DNA of 64,000 nt from Macrotis lagotis (GCF_037893015.1 NC_133661.1:187634809-187698808), one strand, 5' to 3'; shown: positions 22,180 through 33,827, counted from the stretch's first letter. Numbers and translations are program-made. The notes: generated from the sequence alone by a model not told the origin.

Positions 22180-23640
22180 TTTCTATTATAATGCTCAATT
22201 ATTTTCATCCCCATCATGATATTCAAACCCATAAATCCTCAGTTTTCTCCCAGTTCACCCCTGCTGTACAAGCCATCATTTCCTCTTTTCCCTATTTTGA
22301 CCTCAGTGGTGAATTAGTATAATTCTTCACTGTTTTCCTCTCTTGAATTCCTAGCCACTTTGCTATTTTGTTAATTATGCCCTGCCAAGCTTCAGGTTTG
22401 AATCACTGCTTTCATTCTCTTTCTCTGCTGCTTAAGCTTTGTGCTTAAGCACAATATGCTGCTTAATGAAGGTGGAGAAAATCATATAACCATTTTGAGT
22501 TCACTATAAATTTACATTAATACAACTCGGTTATACACACCTTTTGAACTCACCATTCCATTCTCCACAGCATCTCTTCAAAACCTTTTCAACCTTCTTC
22601 AAATTTCACATGGTTTCTTCTCTCCTTGTCCCTCCCCTCAGCTATTTTGTATTTTACAAAAGAAATTGAGACCATTTTGCTTGAATTCCTCCTTATCCCT
22701 TTATACTTGTATCCTAGCATTCATTCCTTCTACCACTCTCTCCTTCACCCCTCCCTCAAATGTTGAAGTATACTTATTCTTTATCTAGGTTAACTCCACT
22801 CCTTGCTTGAGTTTACACCCATCAGCTTCCTTCAACAGATTTATTCCTTTTTATCCGCACTCTTACCATATTTTTAATCTTTTCAGGTCTAGTGGTTCAT
22901 TCCTTACTGCCTAAAATATGCCAATGTCTCCTCTATCCTGACAAACTATTTATTTTATCCTTCCATCTCTCATCCTTTATCCTTTCTGCCCTTTGGGGCT
23001 AAACTACCTAAAAAGGTTTTCTAAACCAAGTGCCTCCACTTTTTCTACTCTCACCTTCCTTTTAACTCCTTTATAGCAGGCTTCTGATCTTATCATTTCA
23101 CCTAAACTGCTCTTTCCAAATTTACCAGTGATCTTTTTATTGCTAAATTCAATGGCCTTTTCTCAATCTTCATTCTCTTTGATCCCAATGTGGTTCATTC
23201 CCTTCTCCTTGATACTTTTTTCTCTTTAAATTTTCAGAAAACTATTCTCTTCTGGCTCTCTTCTTTGTCTGAGTGTTCTTAGTCTCCTTTGTTGGATCAT
23301 CAACAAGATCATGTCTTTTCTCTAATTGTAGGTGTCATTTAGAACTAGGTTCAGGGCCTTTTTCTCTTTTTTTCCCTTTATACTGCTTCACTTGATGAAC
23401 TCAGTAGCTTCCATAGATTTAATTATCATCTTCTTAGTGATGAATTTCTAATCTACCTATGCTGCCCCAATTTCTCTATTGACCTCCAATCTCACATCAT
23501 TAATTGCTTTTCAGGCAACTCTATCTGGATGCCCAATAGACTTCTTAAACCAGCTATGTTTAAAATGTTTCCTCTATATTCTACTCACCTCCTAACTTTT
23601 CTATTACTATAGAGACCACTACTAACAACTCCCCTGACTT
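22180..23640 (+). mobile_element. Ancient L2 (CR1-clade) LINE, reverse transcriptase region
   Basis: This long pyrimidine-rich stretch parallels the L2 reverse-transcriptase coding sequence: CTTCTCCTTGATACTTTTTT, CCTTTGTTGGATCATC, GGTTCAGGGCCTTTTTCTC, GATTTAATTATCATCTTCTT, ACCTCCAATCTCACATCA, and CAACTCTATCTGGATGCCCA. Decoded loosely, it passes the GVPQGSVLGP-type and YADD-type regions, but the frames are broken throughout. It is one of the oldest repeats in the window. Confidence 0.6.
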
Positions 23641-25151
23641 AGTAGTCTAGGCCACCTTTCATGTATCATTTGAAAAAAACATTTATTTATCTGTAATGAG
23701 ACCTCAAAATAAGTTTTAAAAATCAAAATTACATAGTAAAAAATATCACATATGCCTTATTAACATTTTTATCTCTGATAGCAAAGAACAAATAGCTTGC
23801 TATGTGACCTCAGTCAAATTACACAATCTGTCTGAGCTGTAATTATTTAATAAAAATGATATTTATTCATTACAACAATAAGTGAGTAATTATGCAATTA
23901 CATTATACATACAAATTTTAAACTGCTAATTAAGGAATTTATTATTTGTATTATTGTATTGTACTATTGTATCATACATACAAATTTTAAACTATTAATT
24001 AAGAAATTACAAAACAATAACAAAGCAATGCCAACTTTCATTTCAAAGGACAGATAATTATAGATGAACTCACATCCCTTTATAAATGGGTTATTGAATT
24101 GGTGATCTTTGAGAAAGGGTGCTTTTAGCAAAACTTTTGGGAAACTGGTACGGTGTTTTTGACAAGATAAATTTAGTTTGATGATTGCACAGTTAAGTAG
24201 ATTCAGAACTGGTTGATCAGACTCAAATGAAGTAAACAAGGTTTTATTTGATTTCATAGGAGGTGTCTAGTGACACATTCCTGATAAGGACTTTATAATT
24301 GTTTAAAGATCTCTAGTGAAGTCAAACTATTTCCTTAGATTCTAATTTGGGAAATTTGAATTGTCCTTCATTATTACATCATCATACTCCAAAGAAAGTT
24401 AGAATTTTCCCCTATATTTTCCCAGTCAGCAATACTCCCTCCATTATTTCCTTCCTTCCTTTCTCTTGTTCCCTGTTTACCCCACTTCCCTTCTCCCTCC
24501 TCCCATATTAACTTCTCCAGCCTTTCAAGTTATTCTTATAAATCCCTTTTCCATTTTGGAATGCTTTTTAGCTTGATAGTAACACCTCTAAAATGGGGAA
24601 CCCAGTTCTGAACTTCAAAATTCAGATGGGATGTGATTAAGGCAGAATATAGTCCAGACTATGAACTTCATAGACAAGGACACTGGATGCTTTTGTTAAT
24701 GTAGATTAAGGTTGCAACAGATTGAGTGTTTTATAGCAATCATCTCCTATTATTCTATAGTCCAATAAAAAACCAGAGATACCAATCATCAGAAATTAAA
24801 ACTGGTTGGTTGACTGTAATCTAATTTTGCATTTTGAATCCTAATGGGAAATCACTTCCTTTGGTCTGCTGACCATTACCATATTGCATTGGCATAAAAA
24901 TTGTTCCTGTGGACAACTGCTCTCTTTAACATCATTTGACATAATGTAAAATTTTCTCAGAGTGAAAGGAATGCATCATGGCAAGTGAGTCCTATTCTTA
25001 GTGGGAGCAAAGGAATCCAGATCCTTCAGACTAGTGCCAGAGAACATGAAGTTATGAGATAATCAGAAGAGGTACTCAGTCAGGAATTCAGAAAGACAAA
25101 TCCTAATTTAAGGAATAGGTATGTTTCAAAAAAGTCAGAGTAGGTAAAGTC
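23641..25151. other. Unassigned intergenic region
   Basis: AT-rich DNA; TACATACAAATTTTAAACT occurs twice, near 23907 and 23975, as a short local duplication. The open frame at 23964-24257 on the minus strand has no recognisable domain. Nothing else is supported. Confidence 0.4.
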
Positions 25152-25430
25152 TTTTTTTTTTAAAGTAATTTAGGGTTTAGCTTCCCTCATGTTTGAGGGC
25201 TATATTTTTTTTTTGCAAGGCAAATGGGGTTAAGTAAGTGGCTTGCCCAAGGCCACACAGCTAGGTAATTATCAAGTGTCTGAAACAGGATTTGAACCCA
25301 GGTACTCCTGACTCCAGAGCTGGTGCTTTATCCACTATGCCAACTAGTCGCCCTGAGGCTATATTTCAACTCAGGTCTTCCTGACTCGAGGGTAAGTGTT
25401 CTATTCATCAGGCTACCGAGCTGCCCTAAT
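25152..25430 (-). mobile_element. Mar-1-type SINE remnant split by a younger SINE
   Basis: The right part (25367-25430: CAACTCAGGTCTTCCTGACT ... GAGCTGCCCTA) is the head of an older minus-strand SINE. The left part before 25207 is its eroded tail. The younger copy at 25208-25354 inserted into it. Confidence 0.6.
25208..25354 (-). mobile_element. WSINE1-like SINE
   Basis: Full-length minus-strand copy with a 4-bp AAGT duplication in TTAAGTAAGTGG. Target repeat GAGGGCTATATTT (25195-25207) / GAGGCTATATTT (25355-25366). It is inserted inside an older SINE. Confidence 0.88.
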
Positions 25431-25484
25431 ATAAAGTCTTAAGATGAAAGGATGATAAGTTTGGATTTGGAAGATAATTTAGAG

Positions 25485-25670
25485 ACAGCAAGGTGTGTGG
25501 AATAATTAGTCTGGGAATCAGATGGTTTCAGTTCAAACCTTATTTATGCTATAGACTTACTACCTGTGCCATCTTGGGCAAATCAGTCTTAGTTTCATCA
25601 TCCAGAGAATGAGGCTTTTGGAAATGACCTTTGAGATCATTTCCACATTTAAATCTATGATCTTGTGATT
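25485..25670 (+). mobile_element. MIR/Ther-1-type SINE
   Basis: AATCAGATGGTTTCAGTTCAA, TGCCATCTTGGGCAAATCAG, GAGAATGAGGCTTTTGGAAA and AAATCTATGATCTTGTGATT follow the Ther-1/MIR order. Confidence 0.65.
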
Positions 25671-25674
25671 TCTT

Positions 25675-25830
25675 TCAAGTCCTACAATTTACATATGAGG
25701 AAACAGAGATTTAGAGAAATTGTAAATTGCCTAAGTTTACACAGAGTTAGGAAATGTTAGAGTTAGGATTCAAACTGAAGTCTTCTGTGTTCATAACTAG
25801 CATTTTATCTCATTGAACCACTGTGGAAAG
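25675..25830 (-). mobile_element. MIR-type SINE, minus strand
   Basis: ATGAGGAAACAGAGATTTAGAG, TTGCCTAAGTTTACACAGAG and GGATTCAAACTGAAGTCTTC are the reverse of MIR. Confidence 0.65.
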
Positions 25831-26076
25831 GCCATTTAGTTTTTCATTATCTTACATTATTCATCTCAGGCATGTATCTAAAACCAAGGTTCCAGCATAG
25901 TACAAGTACATGAACCTGATTGAGAGTTAAAGTCTGGCTTAACTTTCCCTGATGAGGCAGAGAATAATTTCAGGGATGCGATGATGCCCTGGGGGGCATG
26001 GGTCAAGATATAGAGAAGTGATTGCCTAATTAGGAGTGCTTAGGGACAAGAGAACAAGGCAATTTAAAATTCTATT

Positions 26077-27032
26077 TCACTTATTTGGAAGAATTCTCAT
26101 GCTCATCTGTACTTTTCTTAGGGCAGTCTTCATCTCTTTGTTTCTAAGGCTGTAGATTAGGGGATTCACCAGTGGGGTAAACACTGAATAAAACAAGGTG
26201 ATAATCTTTTGTGTTGTGGTTATATGTCCTGATGTTGGAGTCATATACATAACCAAGACAGTTCCAAAGAACAGAGTGACCACAGTCAGGTGAGATCCAC
26301 AAGTGGAGAAAGCCTTCTTCCTGCCAGCTGCTGAAGGGACTCGTAATACAGCTCTAAACACCAGAGTATAGGATCCAAGGATGAAGGGGAAAGTGAGGAA
26401 GATGGCAAGAGAGGGTATGATAGAAAAAGAAAGCTCAATTCCTCGGTCATGGATGCATGCCAAAGCCAACAGGGGACCTGGATCACAGATAAAGTGATCA
26501 ATGACATTTGGACCACAGAAGGGCAATTGAGACATAAAATAGATAGGGACGGGAAAGCAGAGAAAGCCAGTCAGCCAGCAGAAGAGCACTAGCTTGATAC
26601 AGAAATTTCCAGTCATGATTGTGGGGTAATGCAGAGGTTGACAAATAGCCAGGTACCTATCAAAAGCCATGAGAGATAGGAAGAATGGCTCAGTGATGCC
26701 TGTGGAAAAGAAAAAGTAGAACTGGAGGAAGCAGGCAGTGAAGGAGATGGTCTTGGTCTCAGAGAGGAAATTGGCCAACATGTTAGGAACTGTGGTCGTA
26801 ACATAACAGATCTCCAAGAAGGAAAAGTGGGCTAGTAGAATGTACATGGGTGTGTGGAGGTGCTGATCCAGCCTTACTGCCCAGATGATGGACCCATTCC
26901 CCATCAGGGTCAAGACATAGGTCAGAGTGAACACCCCAAAGAGCAGGATCTGCATTTCTCTGGGGCAGGGGAAGCTCAGAAGGATGAATTCAGTCACTCT
27001 GTTTCCTCCTGATATGTTCAAGGCTACTAGAC
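26077..27032 (-). CDS. Olfactory receptor, family 11 (OR11H/OR11G-like); main coding exon, start unresolved
   Basis: This encodes an odorant-binding class II olfactory receptor, a seven-helix GPCR of the ciliary membrane of olfactory neurons that signals through Golf. Numbering is from a GTG codon at 27093. The exon holds an NIS glycosylation site (26-28), MGNG in TM1 (64-67), HTPMYILLAHFSFLEICY (80-97), the TM3 cysteine (121), MAFDRYLAIC (142-151), the ECL2 cysteines (193, 203, 213), KAFSTCGSH (260-268) and PLVNPLIYSLRNKEMKTALRK (307-327). The body matches remembered human OR11H6 most closely. No in-frame ATG lies between the upstream stop at about 27130 and residue 47. A strong acceptor (TTTTATCCTCTCCACAG) ends at 27033. 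The start must therefore come from an upstream exon, or it has been lost, with TTG before AACATATCA as a former ATG. No disabling change is seen in the body. Confidence 0.9.
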
Positions 27033-27050
27033 CTGTGGAGAGGATAAAAT
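27018..27050 (-). promoter_or_regulatory. Candidate splice acceptor of the first olfactory receptor
   Basis: On the minus strand the sequence ATCCTCTCCACAG/GTCTAGTAG has a pyrimidine-rich lead and an AG at 27034-27033. It splits codon 21 of the open frame after its first base. A 5' UTR or short 5' coding exon joined just upstream of the body is common in olfactory receptor genes. The donor exon was not identified. Confidence 0.5.
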
Positions 27051-27099
27051 GAGGATGACAGGCTGCCTTATTTCCTATTTCTAATTCTTCCACATTTTA

Positions 27100-28044
27100 A
27101 GGAGTTTTTAATGATATTTTAAAATTCTTTCATTCTGTGGTTTTAGATCTATTTAGACCTATTTGACTAATTTAGACTAATTTTAGACCTATTTGCAATA
27201 GAATTACTCCTGATTCTACATTTTTAATGGGTTAAGAACTGAAATACCCTGATTTCTGCAATCTAATTCTATTATTAGGTACTTATTCTGTGTCAAACAC
27301 TGTGCTAAGCACCTGATATATAAAAAAGGGTAAAAATAGTTTCTGACATAAAGGATCTCACATTCTATTAGGGAAGCCACTCCAGTCAAAGTAAATCACT
27401 CACTACTTTTTAGATAATTACTGTATTGTTGCATTTGTGGTCTTTCTTCACATCCTTCCCTGTTTAATAGGATAATATTCTCCACTTCTTATTTCAACAT
27501 CATATTTCACATTCCATTCTTTCCATGAAGTTTTCCTTCTATCATACCATAAGCAGTCATTCAACTATTCTAAACTTTACTTGTAAAGTAAGGAGAAGAT
27601 GCCTGTAGTTGCTGACTCACTGATCAAATTATATTATTTATGTATATCTATATCTATATCTATATATGCAGAGGAGCATATATATATATGCAGAAGAGTA
27701 TATATATATGTATATATATACATATACATATATATATATATATTATATATATAAAACAGAGGAACCTTCCTCCTCTGTTAAATTAGATAATTCATTCTCT
27801 TCTATATATGTTAGCTTCCCATTAGAATATGAGCTCCCTGAATACAGACACTGTCTTACTTTTTTATTAGTATCCCCAGCACTTAGTACAATGCTTTTCT
27901 TATAATAATCCCTTAATAAACACTTCATTCATTCAATGTTTTTCATAAGATTCTTGAATTTCTCAAGTAAAGACACATTCACATCAGCAAACTATGACTC
28001 AATATATCAACTTTATATATATATGTATATATACATGTTTATTC
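27100..28044. repeat. Upstream flank: L2-type fragments and TA-rich microsatellite
   Basis: Positions 27265-27380 read as an L2-like fragment (TTAGGTACTTATTCTGTGTC, AAACACTGTGCTAAGCACC). Positions 27635-27755 are a compound TATATC/TATATG/TATATA tract. Positions 27805-27935 are a plus-strand L2 3' end (TTAGAATATGAGCTCCCTGA, CCCCAGCACTTAGTACAATG, CCTTAATAAACACTTCATTC). No exon for the receptor could be identified here. Confidence 0.6.
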
Positions 28045-28196
28045 TTTTTTTTAGGTTTTTGCAAGGCAAACGGGGTTAAGTGGCTTGCCCAAGGCCACAC
28101 AGCTAGGTAATTATTAAGTGTCTGAGACCGGATTTGAACCCAGGTACTCCTGACTCCAGGGTTGGTGCTTTATCCACTATGTCACCTAGCCTCCCC
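28045..28196 (-). mobile_element. WSINE1-like SINE
   Basis: Full-length minus-strand copy with target repeat TGTTTATTC (28036-28044 and 28197-28205). Confidence 0.9.
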
Positions 28197-28409
28197 TGTT
28201 TATTCCTAATTGTAATAAAGTTTAAGAAAAGTAATTAATGAAGATATACTACATTTAATGCATCCTGCTTGGGACTTTGAAAGGGGATATAAGAAAAACT
28301 AATCTCCACTCACAATATTGTGTCTGACATAAACATCTGAAAAGAGATTACCAACAATAGTGGTACAAATATTTCTAACTTATCAACAACTACTAAGTCA
28401 TATATTTTC

Positions 28410-28690
28410 TTATCTATTTAGGTTGCTCAGTACATAAAACATTGAATATGGAATCAGGAAAACTCCAGTTCAAATCTTGACTCAGATATTTAATAAACTG
28501 CTACAACTTTTCTTATCTTCTGTTCCCTCATTTTAAAAAAGGAAATAATGAGCACTCACTTTGTAGAATTGTTATTATGACTAAATGAGCTATTGTGTAA
28601 AATACTGCAAACTTTAATATTCAATATCAATGCAATGATGATGATGATGATGATTTTGATGATGATGATGATGATTTTAATGATGATTTC
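28410..28690 (+). mobile_element. MIR-type SINE with (GAT)n tract
   Basis: The plus-strand MIR order is visible (GGAATCAGGAAAACTCCAGT, GACTCAGATATTTAATAAAC, GAATTGTTATTATGACTAAA). Its 3' part grades into a GAT repeat with two ATTTT interruptions (about 28634-28688). Confidence 0.6.
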
Positions 28691-28969
28691 TTAGAGCTAA
28701 ATCTACATTTCCCCACAGACACTTTTGGAGATGTGAACCTGATCTTAGTCCATTAGGTTTATTTTATTTATAATTTTGCTTAAGGCACTTAATTAGGCCA
28801 CTTCATTAACTAATCACTGATGTGTTTATTAAGAAATGAAATTGGCATTTCAAGTAATGAAGCTAAGAACCTTTGCTAAAATGTTGCATGTAAAAAATAG
28901 CTCTCATTTTTATGAGCCTTAACTTTAACTAAGTATTTTCCTCAGAACTTCCCTAGAAGGTAATCATGA

Positions 28970-29110
28970 CAGATATTTACCCATTTTATCTTTGAAAAAC
29001 CAAGACTCAGTGAGGTAGAGTAACTTGGTCAAAGCCATAGAATTAAGTAACTATCAGATTTGGGTTTTCAACTCACATCTTTTTACTCCAAGTCCAGTAT
29101 TCTTTTCTTC
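28970..29110 (-). mobile_element. MIR-type SINE, minus strand
   Basis: CCATTTTATCTTTGAAAAACC, GAGTAACTTGGTCAAAGCC and TTTTTACTCCAAGTCCAGTA match reversed MIR with heavy divergence. Confidence 0.5.
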
Positions 29111-30670
29111 ACATAGCAGTATGACAATTCTCCTAGATTATACCAAATTATCACCTTTATGGAATGATTCCAGTATACCCAGTGATCTTTGGAAATTCCA
29201 GACCACAGGATCTGGCTCATGTTAATTTCCTTTTAGTTTCTGGGCAGTGTTGTAAAAAAAATTAACTCAGAAATTTACACCCAGGACACCAGAGGAGCAA
29301 GCATGAGGTAGAAAACAAAGAAAAGAAAAAGAAAAATTATGTTGGGGAAAATATCAAAGAAAAGTGTTCCTCTCAGAGACTAATTTGCAAAATTGCTTAC
29401 AGTGTTACTTACTAAGGGGTGGTCTTTGAGAATCTCGATGACTTCCTCTGATGGAGTGGTTTACCCACTCTGCTACCATGGAGTCTGTTGATCTGAATAA
29501 GTGGTAGGCTTTCATTGCTATAAACCTCAGATCTTATTTTTCTTAAAGGTACTTTCCAAAACCTGTGTTTTCAATAAAAGAAAAATAATTATTCTGTAAC
29601 GGAGACTCTTTAAAATATCTAGGTGAAACAAGACCTACTGAATCAAAGCATTCTACATTGCCCATTTCTACTTTCTAATTCCTATGATCTCTTTTTTGCC
29701 TTTATAACAAAGATGAACCTTTAGATTCAGAAAAGTTTAGATCATTTCTTATCATTATATCACAGCAACATAATGGAGAGACAGAAATAGAGGTAAAAGA
29801 CAAACCTTAGAACCCCATTTAGAGTTTTCTGTGTTTTATCTCTCTCTTTTCTAAGATCCAGGTAGGAAAGGCAACTCTGTAGATAACCTGAGGTGTGCAT
29901 TGAGTGGCAGATTGGACTTGAGAGCATATGTTCTAGTCAACCAGCAGTTAGGGAGAGGAATGGTAAGAAATTCAGTGACTGTCTCAAGGGTCACTGAATT
30001 GTGTGCCATAGGACTAAGACTTATTATGGAAGTCAAGCAAGGGCAGAATAGCCTTGGGAAAGGTTGTAATTCTCTCACAAGGTCTACAAGCTTGATTGTA
30101 TTAATTATGTTAAACTTTTTCTTTCTCTTGGGAACAGATTAATTTTGGGGAACTAAAAGACCCTGATTTTCTGGCAATTCTCAGAGCAGAATATGTTTAG
30201 ACTTTGTTGTAAATGCATCTTTCTGTTCTTAGAATATGTTGGTGATTTGCCTTTATTAACTGAGGAGAAGCCCCGACCTTTTCTTTCTCTTCTTTTCTCT
30301 CTCTCTCTCACATGAAATCTTTTTATCTGTATTCTAGGGCTCTAGTTTGGATCCTCCAATTTATTTCCATGATATTTTCTGAAAAATGAGAATCATTTTT
30401 TCACAGTAGCAGTGAAGCAGTTCTTTTTAATTTAAATATAAACATTAAATTTGAATGCAAAATAAGAAGAGGAAAAAAATAACACTGCAATGTACATAAC
30501 TCAACATAAGGGAGGATTCAATATTAAACAAATTTCCATTTCAGGAAAGTCTATATAGTAAAATACTATTCATTGTATTCAAAGCTGTCAAGTTTTTCTT
30601 TGCTTTCTTGTAGATTTTCTTTTATTCTCTGCTATATACTTTTAAATTAGGTTTTCCCCCCACTCCACGA
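29111..30670. other. Unassigned intergenic region
   Basis: No gene or named repeat is recognisable. The open frames on both strands near 29851-30142 overlap each other and carry no known domain. An 11-bp perfect inverted repeat lies at 29969-30000 (see findings). A CTCTCT run occurs at 30296-30308. Confidence 0.4.
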
Positions 30671-30742
30671 AAGAAAGCTACAAATAAGCATGAATACATA
30701 TGTTTATATACATGCAAACACATACACATATATTCATGATCA

Positions 30743-30795
<53 letters not shown>

Positions 30796-31139
30796 CTCAT
30801 CTGTAATCTGTTTCTCTGAAGATGGACAGCATCATCCTTCATAAGTCCAAGTCTTTCCATGCTTTTCTAAATCATCCAACTCATTTTTTCTTACACCACA
30901 ACAACATTCCAAACTAATCACATTCTGAGAGATTGTCCCTGAATGTCTCTTTCCAAATTTCTGCATTTCTTCATATGGTTTAAAGTCTGGTATTACTGAA
31001 TCTATTTGCTTTACATCTTTCTTCACCTGGTCTCTTTGAAGTTCTGACCCTTTGTGCTTTTAAGTAGACCATTATTTTTTCCAACTCAGTAAGATTGTTT
31101 TTTACTAATTTAAATGGAATGGTATTATATTAATTAGTT
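30671..31139. other. TA microsatellite and unassigned flank
   Basis: A pure TA run occupies about 30748-30791. Beyond it, 30815-30910 weakly resembles the minus-strand L1 ORF2 end (CTTTCCATGCTTTTCTAAAT). Nothing else is supported. Confidence 0.5.
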
Positions 31140-31339
31140 ATAATTTAAAAAATTATATTGACTTTACCTACCTCTGACCAGTAAATACTGCTTCAATTAT
31201 TTAGACCTTACTTTATTTGTATGAACAGTATTCTATATTTATGTTCATATTCCCAGGTATTTTACATTGTCTAGCTACATTGTCTAGCTATTTTGACTTG
31301 AATATTGAATAGTGTAGCCGACATATAATGTAGTTTCTT

Positions 31340-31343
<4 letters not shown>

Positions 31344-31388
<45 letters not shown>
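31344..31388 (+). repeat. (CT)n microsatellite
   Basis: A pure CT run next to the tail of a minus-strand SINE, ending CTCTTTCCTCTAGG. Confidence 0.95.
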
Positions 31389-31389
<1 letters not shown>

Positions 31390-31390
<1 letters not shown>

Positions 31391-31558
31391 TCTAGGTTTT
31401 TGCAAGGAAATGCGTTTAAGTGGCTTGCCCAAGGCCATACAGCTAGGTAATTATTAGGTGTCTGAGGTTGGATTTGAACTTGGGTACTCCTGACTCCAGG
31501 GCAGGTGCTCTATCCATTGCATGATCTAGCCTCCCCTCCACTGTGCCACCTAGCTGCC
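31390..31558 (-). mobile_element. WSINE1-like SINE with duplicated head
   Basis: A diverged minus-strand copy. Its head end is followed by a second head-like piece (CTCCACTGTGCCACCTAGCTG) after GATCTAGCCTCCCC. This suggests insertion into, or recombination with, another SINE head. Confidence 0.8.
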
Positions 31559-31802
31559 CCATATTTTTCTCTTTTTATTAAATCTATTATTTTGGGCTTT
31601 AATTTTTTTCTGAGCTCATTATTTTTTAACTTAATAAATTTTTGTTCCTGACCTTTTAAAATATATTTTTGTCTATTTCTTATAGTATTTCCAAAAACAT
31701 ATGGTTGAATTGAAATTTTTAATCTGCTATCAATTTCCATCTTATAGGTATATTCATTCCATCCACATTCTAATTCATATTTATTTGTTTGTCCTTTATT
31801 CT

Positions 31803-31966
31803 TTTTTTTTTTTAATTTTTTAAGGTTTTTGTGAGACAAATGGGGGTTAAGTGGCTTGACCAAGGCCACAGCTAGGTAATTATTAAGTGTCTGAGACCAG
31901 ATTGGAACCCAGGTACTCCTGACTCCAAGGCTGGTGCTTTATCCACTATGCCACCTAGCTGCCCCC
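31803..31966 (-). mobile_element. WSINE1-like SINE
   Basis: Minus-strand copy with a long T-rich tail. TTGGAACCCAGG replaces the usual TTTGAACCCAGG, and the head ends CACCTAGCTGCCCC. Confidence 0.88.
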
Positions 31967-32169
31967 ATATTAATTTGTTATATGTTTTCCTCCTTCCAAT
32001 TTTTCCTCACTCTCCTTCTCACAGTATTCTGATCCTTCCTTTCTCCTCTTCTACCTGCTACCTCGAGCTCCTAAACCTACCCATCTCTCTAAGAGTCCAT
32101 TCCTTATTCTTCCCCGCACCATATCCTCCTTCCCTTTTATTTATTTATGAATTTCAATGGTTTTTATAC

Positions 32170-32272
32170 TCATATATATATGTATGTATACATACACATA
32201 TATGCATATATAAATGTATACACATACACACACACACATATATATGTATATATATACATATATATATATATG
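32170..32272 (+). repeat. TATA/TACACA compound microsatellite
   Basis: Alternating TATG, TACA and CACACA units within the minus-strand L1-type element. The open frames across it are artefacts. Confidence 0.9.
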
Positions 32273-32621
32273 TTGTTCCCTTTTTTATTCATTTCTGATG
32301 AGAGTAAGGCTTTAGGCACTCCCTGTCTTCCAACTATTAGCTTCTTCCTTTTTAAAATCTTATTTATATGAGATAATCGCTCCTTTTTTTATCTCTCCCT
32401 GCACTATTTAAAATTTTTAGACTATACTCTATCATATCAACTCAGCTCAAACCTTTCTTTGAGACTACCCCCAAAAAATGGGTCATAAAAGAGTTGATAA
32501 TTTCACAAATAAAAGTAAACAATTTGATCTTACTGTGTCCTTAATAATTGGTCAATATTTACTTTATAGTTCTCCTGAAGGTTATATCTTGAAATTTCCC
32601 TTTAATTCTGCCGTGTTTTAT

Positions 32622-32764
32622 TCTTTTGGTTTTTGCAAGGCAGTGGAGCTAAGTGACTTGCCCAAGGTCACATAGCTAGTATCAAGCCTCTGAGGCCAGG
32701 TTTGAATTCTGTTCCTCCTGACTTCAGGACTGGTGTCTTATTCAGTGTGTGCATAACTGCTCTA
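32622..32764 (-). mobile_element. Mar-1-type older SINE
   Basis: GGTTTTTGCAAGGCAGTGGAG, GACTTGCCCAAGGTCACATA and GTTCCTCCTGACTTCAGGAC on the plus strand mark a minus-strand, diverged SINE. Confidence 0.65.
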
Positions 32765-33080
32765 AGTTCTTCTCTTTTTCTCCCCCAAATCTGAAGGTCT
32801 TTGACTTCATTAAATATTCAATTTTTTCCATTCAGGATTATACTTAACTTATTTTTAACTTATACTTAAGTTACTCTTGGTTTCTACAAATTCTAAAACC
32901 TATAGTCCTTCGTTGTAGTAGCTGCTAGTTCTTATGTAATCCTTATTGTAGGTACATGGTATTTAAATTGTTTTTTGTTGTTGTTGTTGTTGCTTCCAGT
33001 ATTTCCTTTTTAACCTGGGAGCTTTGAAACTTGGCTATAATATTCCTGTAAATTTTTCTCCTGTGATTGCTTTCAGCTGA

Positions 33081-33650
33081 TGTGGGATTTGATTGAAAGC
33101 CTAGGATGTGGATTCTTGAAGTTGTAAAGTCATAAATAATATAAATTACTTCTTCAGTAAGGGTCAGGAATAATTAGGGCCCCCAGCAAAAGTCTCTATC
33201 TGTGCTGTGAATAATGTAAATCAAGATAAATGAAAGTCAAAAGAAAATACATTGACTGGTTCATGCTGGATGCAAGGCTTTATAAATACAGGATTTTATT
33301 CAAAACAATCCTTATATGGCACTCAAGTGTCTGGAATCTGAGACAAGAACTAATTTGAGGAAATTCAAAAATATTAGCCAATCTTCACTGATATAGTTTG
33401 CAACTCCTCCCTTCTTTGTTTTTTATAATTATCACTGGAATTTTGAGGTGGTCTTTGTGAGGATTCATGATATTTAGCTAGGGACCATCCTAGGCTGCTT
33501 CAGTGTGAGTATCCCACATTGATTATTAAACTACTTATCTAATCAATCTGAAAGCTCCTGGCTCATTTCTTCAATATATAGACATTAAAATGAATTCTTT
33601 ATGGGATAAAGCTGAGAATATGCCATTTTGAGGGATTTCTGGGCACAACA
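33081..33650 (-). mobile_element. Solo LTR of an endogenous retrovirus (fossil)
   Basis: This 570-bp block interrupts L1 ORF1 sequence. Its ends form the expected inverted pair: the minus strand begins TGTTGTGCCCAG and ends CAAATCCCACA. An AATAAA signal at 33300-33295 lies about 215 bp from that end, and TATATATTG lies upstream. The adjoining GCTGA / GGTGA may be a 5-bp target repeat. It looks like a complete solo LTR without genes and is younger than the L1. The class is not certain. Confidence 0.6.
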
Positions 33651-33827
33651 GGTGATGTTCTGTAGATTTTTTCTATTTTTGCTTTGCCTTTTTGTTTTAG
33701 AACTTCAGGGCAATTTTCCTTGATAATTTATAATATATCAAGACTTTGTTATAATAATAATTTTCAGGCAATCTGACCATTCTTACAGTATTTCTCCTTT
33801 ATCTGTTCTTTAAATCAGTTGCTTTTA

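Noticed and set aside
22180-23640. Host gene with pyrimidine-rich exons
   Set aside because: The order of motifs matches the L2 reverse transcriptase coding region, with no maintained frame.
26286-26804. Frames of 76 and 63 residues inside the first receptor
   Set aside because: Alternative-frame shadows of the receptor coding sequence.
30832-31026. 64-residue frame resembling a small host protein
   Set aside because: Part of it overlaps an L1-like segment, and no domain is visible; not supported as a gene.
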